NCBI RefSeq assembly: GCF_012910705.2
Contig: NZ_WTVG02000039.1
Coordinates: 496,001-560,000 of the forward strand
DNA from: Aromatoleum anaerobium
Lineage (GTDB): Bacteria; Pseudomonadota; Gammaproteobacteria; Burkholderiales; Rhodocyclaceae
DNA: 64,000 nucleotides
Direction: 5' to 3'
The position numbers and the translations under genes are program-made. Below the pieces are notes generated by a model. It saw only the letters and a list, made by a program, of their open reading frames with translations, was not told where the DNA came from and searched no databases. Below are positions 28,153 through 36,906 of this stretch, one piece after another. Numbering within the stretch: position 1 is the stretch's first letter; the number at the start of each line of letters is the position of its first letter.

Positions 28153-29313
28153 ATGACGTTCCTCGAAGGTTTCTCCGTCCTCGATCTCGCCAGCGTCGGC
28201 CCGGCCGCGCGCGCCTCGCGCATCCTCGCCGACTTCGGCATGCAGATCATCAAGGTCGCGCCGGTGGCGGCGAAGGGCAGCAAACAGGTCGATCCGGTGT
28301 TCCATGCGTACGGCGCCGGCCGCGGCACGCGCCGGCTGCGCGTCGACCTGAAGTCCGACGCCGGGCGTGACGTGATCCAGCGCCTCGCGGCGAAGGTCGA
28401 CGTCGTCATCGAGAGCTACCGTCCGGGCGTCGCGGCGCGTCTGGGCGTTGGTTACGCGGAGCTCGCTGCGCGCAATCCGAAGCTCGTCTATTGCTCGACC
28501 AGCGGCTACGGCCAGGATGGCCCCGCGGCGCAGTGGGTCGGCCACGACATCAACTACCTCGCGATGTCGGGGTTTCTCGCCTGCAGCGGACGCGACGCCG
28601 CGGGCCGCCCCGCGATGCCCGGCGCGACCGTCGCCGATGGCGCAGGCGGCGGCATGCAGGCGGCGATGTCCATCCTCGCCGCGCTGCTGCGCCGCGACCG
28701 GAATGGCGAAGGGGCCTACCTCGACGTCGCGATCACCGACGGCATGCTCAATCTGATGTCGCTGTATCTCGACCAGTACCTGGCGACCGGCGAGGACACA
28801 CAGCCCGGCTCCGGCATTTTGACTGGCAAATACGCCTGGTACGGCGTGTATACGACCAGCGACGGCAAGCATCTGTCGGTCGGTGCGATCGAAGCACACT
28901 TTTTCCGCAACCTGTGCCGACTGCTCGATCTCGAGGCCTTTGCCGCGCATCAGTACGACGCCGACAAGCAGGACGACATGCGCACCGCGTTCGCGCAACG
29001 TTTCCTCACCCGCCGCCGCGACGAATGGGTCGCGCTGCTCGCCGGTGCGGACACCTGCGTCGCGCCGGTGCTGTCGATTCCGGAGGTGACGGCGCATCCG
29101 CAGCTGCGGGCACGCAATGCCTTCATGCAGGCCGACCACCCGCAGCACGGCACCTTCGAGCAGCTCGGCCCGATCCTCGCCGGCAGCGAGCGCCGCCAGC
29201 CGCCACATCGGGTGACGCCGTCCAGCACGACCGACACCGACGCGATCCTCGGCGAAGCCGGCTTTCCCGCACAGCAGATCGCGGAGCTACGTGCCGCAGG
29301 CTGCATCGAATGA
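28153..29313 (+). CDS. Alpha-methylacyl-CoA racemase-like protein (CaiB/BaiF family)
   Basis: 386 aa, family III CoA-transferase fold. Racemase features stand out: His131 in GHDINYLAMSG and Asp162 in VADGAGGGM, with the same spacing as the His/Asp pair that removes and returns the alpha proton in characterised alpha-methylacyl-CoA racemases. Such enzymes convert the wrong C2-methyl epimer of branched acyl-CoAs (sterol side chains, pristanoyl-CoA) so that stereospecific dehydrogenases can act. It starts 14 bp after the dehydrogenase. A true CoA-transferase is the less likely alternative. Confidence 0.8.
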   Translation: MTFLEGFSVLDLASVGPAARASRILADFGMQIIKVAPVAAKGSKQVDPVFHAYGAGRGTRRLRVDLKSDAGRDVIQRLAAKVDVVIESYRPGVAARLGVGYAELAARNPKLVYCSTSGYGQDGPAAQWVGHDINYLAMSGFLACSGRDAAGRPAMPGATVADGAGGGMQAAMSILAALLRRDRNGEGAYLDVAITDGMLNLMSLYLDQYLATGEDTQPGSGILTGKYAWYGVYTTSDGKHLSVGAIEAHFFRNLCRLLDLEAFAAHQYDADKQDDMRTAFAQRFLTRRRDEWVALLAGADTCVAPVLSIPEVTAHPQLRARNAFMQADHPQHGTFEQLGPILAGSERRQPPHRVTPSSTTDTDAILGEAGFPAQQIAELRAAGCIE

Positions 29314-29348
29314 GGCCCGCAACGATGCCTACCCCCGGAGACCAACCC

Positions 29349-29870
29349 ATGAGCGCAACGCAGGATTTGCCCGCCGCCGTGCAGCGGATGATCGGCACGC
29401 CGATGTACGAGGAACAGACGGAGTTTCCGATCGAGATCGGCTACGTCCACAACACCTGCGCCGCCGTGCAGAACGGCAATCCGGTGTTCTGGAACCCGGC
29501 CGTGGCCGATGCGATCACCGGCGGCCGGATTGCGCCGCCGACGATGCTGTCGGTGTGGTTCCGTCCGCATCACTGGGCGCCGGGCGCCCGCGCTGAACGC
29601 AAGGCCTTGCAGACTCACTTCGACCTCAAGGACCTGCTCGACCTGCCCGAAGCCGTCGCCGCCGGCAACGAGGCGGTATTCGGCGAGCCAGTGCGCCTCG
29701 GTGACCGGCTCACGACGCGCCAGATCGTGCGCTCCATCGGTCCACTCAAACAGACGAAGCTGGGCAACGGCCGTTTCTGGACAATCGACGTCGAGACTAC
29801 CAACCAGCACGGCGAGTGGGTCGGCACCGAGACATACAACATGCTGGGCTACAGGAGGCCGGAACAATGA
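29349..29870 (+). CDS. MaoC/FAS1-like dehydratase domain protein
   Basis: 173 aa, N-terminal-type MaoC hot-dog fold (IGYVHNTCAAVQNGNPVFWN, then GGRIAPPTMLSVW). The stop overlaps the start of the next gene (ATGA), and that neighbour is a second MaoC protein, so the two probably form a heteromeric enoyl-CoA hydratase. It corresponds to the MaoC half of the fusion at 15693, here without DUF35. ATG 29349 is preferred because the family domain begins soon after. Confidence 0.83.
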   Translation: MSATQDLPAAVQRMIGTPMYEEQTEFPIEIGYVHNTCAAVQNGNPVFWNPAVADAITGGRIAPPTMLSVWFRPHHWAPGARAERKALQTHFDLKDLLDLPEAVAAGNEAVFGEPVRLGDRLTTRQIVRSIGPLKQTKLGNGRFWTIDVETTNQHGEWVGTETYNMLGYRRPEQ

Positions 29871-30355
29871 GTGCAGCCGACGTCGCCAGCATCACCGCCG
29901 CGCAGATCGCCGAGGGGCAGCCACTGCCGTCACTGCTCCACCGCGTGAGCGCCACGACCATCGTACTCGGCGCGCTCGCCAGCCGCGACTGGCGCCCGAT
30001 GCACCACGACAAGGATTTCGCCGTCGAACGCAACGGCGTGCAGAACATCTTCCTCAACACGCCCAACAACGCGGCGTGGTTCGAACGCTTCATCACCGAC
30101 TGGACCGGCCCGAAGGGCCGCCTCGGGCGCCTGACTTTCGCAATGAAGAAACCGGTCTTCCCCGGCGACGAAATGTGCTTTTCCGGCGTCGTCCGGAAAC
30201 TCGGCACCGACGCCACCGGCTGCCACTGGGTCGACCTGGATCTCGCGATCTCGGTCGATGGCGAGCTGCGGACGACTGGCCGCGCACGCGTCGCCGTACC
30301 GGGCGACATCGAAGACAACCCATGGACCCGCAAGGGCGAGCGCTGGAAGCCCTGA
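29867..30355 (+). CDS. MaoC-like hydratase subunit
   Basis: 162 aa, MaoC hot-dog fold. The hydratase-type motif ASRDWRPMHHDKDFA supplies Asp/His residues at the expected active-site segment, followed by QNIFLNTP. It overlaps the previous gene by 4 bp and precedes an acyl-CoA dehydrogenase. Together with 29349, the DUF35 protein (25095) and the thiolase-like protein (23885) it completes a second hydratase/retro-aldolase set. Confidence 0.84.
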   Translation: MSAADVASITAAQIAEGQPLPSLLHRVSATTIVLGALASRDWRPMHHDKDFAVERNGVQNIFLNTPNNAAWFERFITDWTGPKGRLGRLTFAMKKPVFPGDEMCFSGVVRKLGTDATGCHWVDLDLAISVDGELRTTGRARVAVPGDIEDNPWTRKGERWKP

Positions 30356-30400
30356 GCGCCGGCCCCGCCATCCGAACCCCCATTTCTTGAGAGGCTGCCA

Positions 30401-31573
30401 ATGGATCTGCAGTTCACCGATGAGCAGAACATGCTCCGCGACATGACCCGAAACCTGTGCGCCGACTACAGCGGCGCTGACGTGGTGCGGAAAATGGAAA
30501 ACGACCCGCTGGGCGTGCCCGCCGAGCTCTGGCAGCAGATGCGCCAGACCGGGCTGCTCGGCATGGGGATCCCCGAAGAGCACGGGGGCATGGGGCTGAA
30601 CATGCTCGACTGCGCGGTGATCTACGAGGAGCTGGGCCGCAGCCTCGCCCCAGGACCGTATTTCGCGAGCACGGTGATGAGCGCCAGCGCGATCCGCCAT
30701 GCCGGCGACGCCAGCGCGCGCGCCGGGTTGCTGGCCGCGATCGGCAGCGGCGACGCGATCGTCGCCCCGGCTTGGCTGGAGCCGGACTGCGGCTTTGGTC
30801 CCGCAGGTGTGCAGCTGCGCGCCGCGCGCGACGGCGACGCCTACGTCCTCGACGGCATCAAGCGCCACGTATTCCATGCGGCGGCCGCGCAGCAGTTGCT
30901 GGTGCTCGCGCGCAGCGGCGGCCCGAACGAGGGGGGCGGCGCGGTCGACCTGTTTCTCGTCGACACCGATGCCCCCGGCGTCCGCCTCGAACAGCAGCGG
31001 TCGATGGCGTCCGACACCCAGTACAAAGTGAGTTTCGACGGCGTCCGCGTCCCCGCCGCAAACCGCGTCGGCGCCGCGGGCAGCGGCTGGAAGGCGTGGG
31101 AAGCGGCGATGTACGACGGACTCATCCTGCTCGCGGCCTTCGCCGCCGGCGGTGCCGAACGCGCGCTGGAGATCACCGTGCAATATTCAAAGGACCGCGA
31201 GCAGTTCGGCAAGCCGATCGGCGCGTTCCAGGCACTCGCGCACTACATGTCCGACGCCAGCGCGGTCGTCGACGGCGCCAGGATGCTGGTCCAGGAAGCC
31301 GCCTGGGCCCATGCCAACGGCAAAGACGTGACGCGCCTCGCGCCAATGGCCAAGCTTTTCGCCTGCAAGGCGTTCCGTGACGTCACGCACATGGCGCAGC
31401 AGGTGCACGGCGGCATCGGCTTCACCCTCGACTACGACATCCAGCTGTTCTACCGCCGCGCCAAGCAGCTGCAGATGAACTGGTGGGATTCGCGCTATCT
31501 GGAAGGGCTGATCGCCGCCGACATCCTCGATCGTGACGCGCCACGCACGATCCCCGACCCGTTCACCGCGTAA
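30401..31573 (+). CDS. Acyl-CoA dehydrogenase, beta-type (non-catalytic) subunit 3
   Basis: 390 aa. The fold is complete (MDLQFTDEQNMLRDM at the start, QVHGGIGFTLDYD near the end), but the catalytic-helix Glu is replaced (AAMYDGLILL) and the C-terminal GGxxE loop is absent (AKQLQMNWWDSRY). It is the probable partner of the alpha subunit at 26957. GAGAGG lies about 10 bases before the ATG. Confidence 0.88.
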   Translation: MDLQFTDEQNMLRDMTRNLCADYSGADVVRKMENDPLGVPAELWQQMRQTGLLGMGIPEEHGGMGLNMLDCAVIYEELGRSLAPGPYFASTVMSASAIRHAGDASARAGLLAAIGSGDAIVAPAWLEPDCGFGPAGVQLRAARDGDAYVLDGIKRHVFHAAAAQQLLVLARSGGPNEGGGAVDLFLVDTDAPGVRLEQQRSMASDTQYKVSFDGVRVPAANRVGAAGSGWKAWEAAMYDGLILLAAFAAGGAERALEITVQYSKDREQFGKPIGAFQALAHYMSDASAVVDGARMLVQEAAWAHANGKDVTRLAPMAKLFACKAFRDVTHMAQQVHGGIGFTLDYDIQLFYRRAKQLQMNWWDSRYLEGLIAADILDRDAPRTIPDPFTA

Positions 31574-31599
31574 GCACACCCGCCCGCACAGGAGCCGCC

Positions 31600-32391
31600 A
31601 TGGCAAGACCGAATCCGCTTTACGGCACCGGAATCTTCCGCCGCCGCATTCGCTTGCAGGCGGCGCAGGGGCAGGTCAGCGTCGACCTCGAAGACGGCAA
31701 CCACGGCTTCCGCCTGCGCCTGTGGCACGACGGCGAGCGCGTCACCACCGTCGAAGTCGACCCGCTACGCATCCCGTTCAACACCTGCGCCGAAGCGCAG
31801 CGGCCGCTGCAACGGGTGATCGGCCACCGGCTCGACGAGGACGACGCGACGCTGCGCAGCCGGCTCGTACCCGGCGACAACTGCACGCACCTCTACGACA
31901 TGGCGGTCCTTGCGGTTGCCCACGCCGCGGCGCACCTGAGCAAGCGTCGCGGTGATGGCATCACCGACGACGGCTGCACGACCTGCCTCTACGACATGGA
32001 AGTCGATGACGAACGCGACGGTGTGACGCGTGCGCGGATTGCGTGCAACGGACAGCCGGTGCATGACTGGGCGATCGCCCAGCACACGCTGCACGAACCG
32101 GCGGAGCACGCGGGGCGCCCGGTGATGCGCGGCTTCCATGCGTGGGCGTCGAAATCCTTTTCCGGCATGCCGCGGGAAGCGGCATTCGCACTGCAGCGCG
32201 CGTATTTCGTCGCGCAGGCCCGCCGCCACAGCTTCGAGCCGGCCGCAGAGCATCCCGGCGCATCCGACGGCATGCCGCAGGGCGCGTGCTACTCGTACAA
32301 CACCGGCGTCGTCGAGCGCGCCTTCCGCAGCAACGGCACCGTGCGCGATTTCACCGATTCGCCCGAACTATTGCTGAAGTTTCTGCCATGA
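31600..32391 (+). CDS. DUF2889 family protein
   Basis: 263 aa, no known reaction. It is recognised by the N-terminal GTGIFRRRIRL segment, the DPLRIPFNTC region and the invariant-looking GDNCTHLYDM motif typical of DUF2889. No signal peptide or membrane helices. Its stop overlaps an ATG of the following CoA-transferase frame, so it is in the same operon. A role in binding or processing an acyl-CoA intermediate is possible but unsupported beyond context. Confidence 0.78.
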   Translation: MARPNPLYGTGIFRRRIRLQAAQGQVSVDLEDGNHGFRLRLWHDGERVTTVEVDPLRIPFNTCAEAQRPLQRVIGHRLDEDDATLRSRLVPGDNCTHLYDMAVLAVAHAAAHLSKRRGDGITDDGCTTCLYDMEVDDERDGVTRARIACNGQPVHDWAIAQHTLHEPAEHAGRPVMRGFHAWASKSFSGMPREAAFALQRAYFVAQARRHSFEPAAEHPGASDGMPQGACYSYNTGVVERAFRSNGTVRDFTDSPELLLKFLP

Positions 32392-32408
32392 CCCACACCG
32401 GAGGCTTC

Positions 32409-33641
32409 ATGACTGCAAACACGCCAGCCGCCGGCCGCGGCGCGCTGGCCGGAATCCGTGTCATCGATTTCGGCCAGATGGTGTCCGCACCCTACTGCGC
32501 GAAACTCTTCAGCGACTATGGCGCCGACGTCATCAAGGTCGAACCGCGTGAAGGCGACGCCGCCCGAAGCGCCGGCCCCTTCCCCGGCGACCTGCCGCAC
32601 CCGGAAAAGAGCGGCCTGTACTTCATCAACAACACCAACAAGCGCGGCGTCACCTGCGATGTCGGCAGCGCCGAAGGCCGCGACCTGCTGCTGCGCCTGC
32701 TGCAGCAGACCGACGTGCTGATCGAGAACAACCTGCCGCAGCGCATGCGCGCGTGGGCGCTCGACTACGCGACGCTCGCGGCGACCAATCCCGACCTCGT
32801 CGTCATCTCGATCACCCCTTTCGGCCAGAGCGGCCCGTACAGCGGCTGGAACGGCTACGACCTGAACGCCTTTCACCTCTCGGGCGCCAGTTCGCGCTAC
32901 TGCGGCCGTCCGAACGAGACCCCGCTCGAACACGGCACCTTCGCCGCCGATTACTTCGGCGCCGTCACCGCCGCCGCGTGGGGCCTCGCCGCAGTGTATG
33001 GACGCGAACAGGCCGGCGGCGGCCAGCAGATCGACGTGTCCTGCGCCGAAGCGATCGCCGCCACCTTCGTGGGCGGCCAGAACATTGGCTGCTACGCGCA
33101 GGAAGGCCGTTTCGACAAGCGCACCGGCGTCGGCATGCCGCTCGGCGCGCCGGCAACGATCCTGCCGTGCCGCGACGGTCACGTATGGATGCTGGCGCTC
33201 GAACCCGGACAGTGGAACGGACTGCGCAAGGTCATGGGCGACCCCGAATGGGCCAGCCTGGAGATGTTCCAGGACATGTATTCGCGCGCGCAGAACGCCG
33301 ACGTCATCTACTCCTTCATCCGCGAGTGGACGATGGAGCACGGCAAAATGGAAATCATGGAAAAGTGCCAGGCCGCCGGCTGCCCGGTCACCGCGGTGTT
33401 CACGATCGCCGAGGCCGCCGAGCAGCCGCACCTCAAGGCCCGCGACTACTTCGTCGACATGGAACACCCGCAGCTCGGGCGGCTCAAGAACCTCGGCGCG
33501 CCGTTCAAGCTGCCGGCGAGCCCCGGCGGCCCGACACGCCCCGCCCCGCTGCTCGGCCAACACAACGCCGACGTGTATGGCGAACTCCTCGGCCTCAGTG
33601 CCGCAGACGTCCGCCAGCTCGCGCGCCGCGGCATTCTCTGA
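32409..33641 (+). CDS. Family III CoA-transferase (CaiB/BaiF) 1
   Basis: 410 aa. N-terminal GIRVIDFGQMVSAPYCAKLF and GADVIKVEPR are standard for the family. At the position of the Asp nucleophile of formyl-CoA transferase the protein reads IDVSCAEAIAA, with Glu instead of Asp. The ATG at 32409 is chosen for its GGAGG (32400-32404); an ATG at 32388 overlapping the previous stop is the alternative. The next gene is a second CoA-transferase, so the two may form a heteromer like the BbsEF type that activates benzylsuccinate. Confidence 0.85.
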   Translation: MTANTPAAGRGALAGIRVIDFGQMVSAPYCAKLFSDYGADVIKVEPREGDAARSAGPFPGDLPHPEKSGLYFINNTNKRGVTCDVGSAEGRDLLLRLLQQTDVLIENNLPQRMRAWALDYATLAATNPDLVVISITPFGQSGPYSGWNGYDLNAFHLSGASSRYCGRPNETPLEHGTFAADYFGAVTAAAWGLAAVYGREQAGGGQQIDVSCAEAIAATFVGGQNIGCYAQEGRFDKRTGVGMPLGAPATILPCRDGHVWMLALEPGQWNGLRKVMGDPEWASLEMFQDMYSRAQNADVIYSFIREWTMEHGKMEIMEKCQAAGCPVTAVFTIAEAAEQPHLKARDYFVDMEHPQLGRLKNLGAPFKLPASPGGPTRPAPLLGQHNADVYGELLGLSAADVRQLARRGIL

Positions 33642-33663
33642 GTTGATGACAGGAGCCTTCCGC

Positions 33664-34878
33664 ATGGCGAATTCTCTGCCCCTGAAGGGCATCCGCGTGG
33701 TGAATTTCGGCTGGGTGTGGGCCGGTCCCGTGGTCGGTCAGACGCTCGGCTTCCTCGGCGCCGAAGTGCTCAAGGTCGAATCCGCGGCGCGCGTCGACAT
33801 GACGCGCAACCTGCCGCCTTTCGCCGACGGCATACCCGGCCCCAACCGCAGCCTGTCGAACCATGCGTGCTGGGCCGGCAACGGTTCGGTGTCGCTGAAC
33901 CTGAAGGAACCGGAGGCTCTGCAGCTGGCGTGCCGGCTGATCGCGGCTTCCGACGTCGTCGTCGAGAACTTCGGCCCCGGCGTCATGGAACGCCTGGGCC
34001 TTGGCTACGAACGGCTGCGCGAAGTGAAACCCGACATCATCCTGTTTTCGATGCCGGCCGCCGGCCTCTACGGCCCGCTCGAACACGTGCGCACCTACGG
34101 CCTGAGCCTGACCTCGATCACCGGCCTCGACAGCCTGGTCGGCTACAAGGGCGGCGACCCGGTCCCGGTGGAGAACGCGTTCTCCGACCCCTATGCCGGC
34201 ATTTTCGGCGCCTTTGCCGTGCTCACCGCGCTGAACCACCGCCGCAACACCGGCCAGGGCCAGCACGTCGATTTCTCGCAGCAGGAAGCGGTGATGCAGA
34301 TGGTCGGCCCCGCCTACATGGACTATGTGCTCAACGGCCGCATCGGTGGACCGAAGAGCAACGCGCATCCGACCGCCGTCACGGCCCCGTATGCGGTCTT
34401 CCCATGCGCCGGCGACGACCGCTGGATCAGCATCGCGGTGTATACCGAAGACGAGTGGCAGGGCCTGATCGCCGCGATGGGCAGCCCTGCGTGGGCAGCC
34501 GAGTTCGCGACGCAGTCGGCGCGGCTCACGAACATCGATCCCCTGCACGAACGCATTGCTGCCTGGACATGCGCCTTCGACGACCGCGAACTCGCCGCGC
34601 GGCTGCAGGAGCATGGCGTCGCCGCCAGCCCGGTGCTCAACGTCGGCGATCTGCTCGACGACCCGCACTTCAGGGCGCGCGGCACCTTCGTCGAAGTCAC
34701 GCATCCGCTCGGCTTCCGCGAAACGATCTACGGCGCCTACGTGAAGACCAGCCGCAGCCACCCTGAAATTCACCCCGGCCCGATCATCGGCCAGGACAAC
34801 GAACGGGTATTCAAGCAGATCCTCGGCGTGTCCGCGGCCGAGTACGAGCGCCTGACGCGAGAAAAGATCATCTATTGA
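33664..34878 (+). CDS. Family III CoA-transferase (CaiB/BaiF) 2
   Basis: 404 aa. KGIRVVNFGWVWAGPVVGQTL and GAEVLKVES at the N-terminus, NFGPGVMERLGLGY further on. It also has Glu (VDFSQQEAVM) where Asp is usual. AGGAG lies upstream of the ATG. The gap to the previous transferase is only 22 bp, supporting a paired complex that moves CoA between an end product such as succinyl-CoA and a pathway acid. Confidence 0.85.
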   Translation: MANSLPLKGIRVVNFGWVWAGPVVGQTLGFLGAEVLKVESAARVDMTRNLPPFADGIPGPNRSLSNHACWAGNGSVSLNLKEPEALQLACRLIAASDVVVENFGPGVMERLGLGYERLREVKPDIILFSMPAAGLYGPLEHVRTYGLSLTSITGLDSLVGYKGGDPVPVENAFSDPYAGIFGAFAVLTALNHRRNTGQGQHVDFSQQEAVMQMVGPAYMDYVLNGRIGGPKSNAHPTAVTAPYAVFPCAGDDRWISIAVYTEDEWQGLIAAMGSPAWAAEFATQSARLTNIDPLHERIAAWTCAFDDRELAARLQEHGVAASPVLNVGDLLDDPHFRARGTFVEVTHPLGFRETIYGAYVKTSRSHPEIHPGPIIGQDNERVFKQILGVSAAEYERLTREKIIY

Positions 34879-34959
34879 CGATACACAGCCCGCCCGCAGA
34901 TGCCGCCTCATTTGATCCATGGGCGATCCACGGACGATCTGGACAACCGGAGACACGCC

Positions 34960-35883
34960 ATGAAGTTCGCACTCGCCACGCCTGCCCTGAACAACTACCC
35001 CGCCGCGATGGCGCCATGGGAGCCGCACGCCGGCGGACCCGAGATCCTGCGCTACGCGCGCAAGGCCGACGAACTGTCGTGGGACTGGCTCACCATCCCC
35101 GAGCACATCATCATGCCGACCGAGATGCTGGAGGTCATGGGCTCGCGCTTCGCCGAAGGCATCGCGGCGTCGGCGGTGCTGATGGGCGCGACCCGCCGCA
35201 TCCACATGCTGACCTACATCCTTGCGCTGCCCTATCGTCACCCGCTGGTGCTGGCCAAGCAAATCGGCACAATGGAATTCCTCGCCGGCGGCCGCTTCAC
35301 GCTCGGCACCGCGGTCGGCCACCTGGAGCGCGAATTCGAAGCGCTCGGCATCCCGTTCGAAAAGCGCGGCCCGATCACGGACGAATACCTGCAGGCACTG
35401 AAGGAAATCTGGACTTCGGACCGGCCGAAGTTCGACGGCGAATACATCAAGTTCGACAACGTCCTCGTCGACCCGAAGCCGGTGCAGAATCCGCATCCGC
35501 CGATCTTCATCGGCGGCAACTCGAAGCCGGCGATGCGCCGCGCGGCCGAGCATGGGGATGGCTGGATTCCGTGGCTCGTCACCAGCGAAGACCTGCCCGG
35601 CTGCATCGACTACATGAAAAGCCTGCCGGCCTACGAGGAAAAGGCCGACCGCTTCGAAATCCTCGTCACGACGACTGCCTACAAGGTCGAGGACTACTCA
35701 CACGCAGAAAAGGGCGAAACCCACGTTGCAGCCGACCGCGACAGCGTGCTGCGCGAGATCGAAGCGCTGCAGAAGGCCGGGGCGACCTCGGTGCAGGTGA
35801 TGCCGCCGAAGCTCTCGACCTTCGGCCAATGCCTCGAGTGGATCGAATGGTACGACCAGGAAATCATCCCTCAATTCCGCTGA
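34960..35883 (+). CDS. Luciferase-like (LLM class) flavin-dependent oxidoreductase 2
   Basis: 307 aa with typical LLM blocks: WDWLTIPEHIIMP, GGRFTLGTAVGHL, NPHPPIFIGGNSKPAMRRAAE. It is more similar to F420/FMN-dependent oxidoreductases than to true luciferases. The start at 34960 has GGAG upstream. It lies between the CoA-transferases and an enoyl-CoA hydratase. Substrate and cofactor are open. Confidence 0.85.
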   Translation: MKFALATPALNNYPAAMAPWEPHAGGPEILRYARKADELSWDWLTIPEHIIMPTEMLEVMGSRFAEGIAASAVLMGATRRIHMLTYILALPYRHPLVLAKQIGTMEFLAGGRFTLGTAVGHLEREFEALGIPFEKRGPITDEYLQALKEIWTSDRPKFDGEYIKFDNVLVDPKPVQNPHPPIFIGGNSKPAMRRAAEHGDGWIPWLVTSEDLPGCIDYMKSLPAYEEKADRFEILVTTTAYKVEDYSHAEKGETHVAADRDSVLREIEALQKAGATSVQVMPPKLSTFGQCLEWIEWYDQEIIPQFR

Positions 35884-35927
35884 GCGCCCAACGCCCATCG
35901 AGCACACCATAAAAACGGAGACTATCC

Positions 35928-36758
35928 ATGATGGATAATTACAGATTCCTCACCTTCCGCACCGAGGAAAATGTCGGAATCATTACGCTGAACCGTCCCG
36001 AAAAGCTCAACGCACTGAGTTGGGAACTTGCCGAAGAACTCGCGAGCCTGCTCTACAAACTGCGTTATCGCGATGAAGTGCGCGCAATCCTGCTCACCGG
36101 TGCCGGCCGCTCCTTCTGCGCGGGCGGCGATGTCGACTGGATCTCCGGCGACAGCGATCGCCCGATGCCCGGCACCTCCGACCCCTTGCGCCCGATTCCG
36201 CGCTCGCAGCGCAAAACGCCGGGCGGCCCGTTCATGGACGCGACGCGCCAGTTGATTGCCGTCGACAAACCGGTCATCGCCGCCCTCCATGGCCACGCGG
36301 TCGGCGCCGGCCTCGCCTATGCAATGGTTTGTGACCGGCGCTTCGCCGACACCACGACCAAGATGTCGGCAATATTCACTAACGTCGGCGTCGCCCCCGA
36401 TTGCGGCCTGTCGTGGTTCCTGCCACGCATCGTCGGCCTGCCGACCGCGCTGATGATGGTCGAAAGCGGCAAGACCTTCCGCGCCGAGGAATGCAAGGAA
36501 ATGGGCCTGATCGACGAACTGGTCCCCGAAGGCACAGCCTTCGCGGCTGCGTTCGACTACGCGAAAACAATCGCGCAGCGCGCCAGCGTCGCCGTCGACA
36601 TGGCGCGCCGCATGATCCACCTGGGCCAGATCAGCACGCTCGAACAGATGCTCGACTACGAAGGCATCGCGGGCGTCATCGTCGCGTCCTCGCTCGACGC
36701 CAGGGAAGGCACGCAAGCTTTCCTTGAAAAACGCAAGCCGGTGTATCGGGGTATTTAG
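35928..36758 (+). CDS. Enoyl-CoA hydratase/isomerase family protein 2
   Basis: 276 aa, crotonase fold: FRTEENVGIITLNRPEKLNAL, GRSFCAGGDVDW (oxyanion hole) and GHAVGAGLAYAM. At the usual catalytic-Glu segment it reads FTNVGVAPDCGLSWFLPR, with no clear Glu, so isomerase, hydrolase or ring-opening chemistry is possible as well as hydration. GGAGA precedes the ATG. Confidence 0.87.
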   Translation: MMDNYRFLTFRTEENVGIITLNRPEKLNALSWELAEELASLLYKLRYRDEVRAILLTGAGRSFCAGGDVDWISGDSDRPMPGTSDPLRPIPRSQRKTPGGPFMDATRQLIAVDKPVIAALHGHAVGAGLAYAMVCDRRFADTTTKMSAIFTNVGVAPDCGLSWFLPRIVGLPTALMMVESGKTFRAEECKEMGLIDELVPEGTAFAAAFDYAKTIAQRASVAVDMARRMIHLGQISTLEQMLDYEGIAGVIVASSLDAREGTQAFLEKRKPVYRGI

Positions 36759-36906
36759 CCCCCACCCCTGCAACCCGGCCGAGCGCAGCGCAGACTGACG
36801 CCGGCGCAATTCACACGACATGGCCAACCCCAGCCATTCCGGGCACCCGCTCGGCCATTTGGACCGTTACGGACCACGACGGCCCGCGACATGACATGGA
36901 GTTGAC

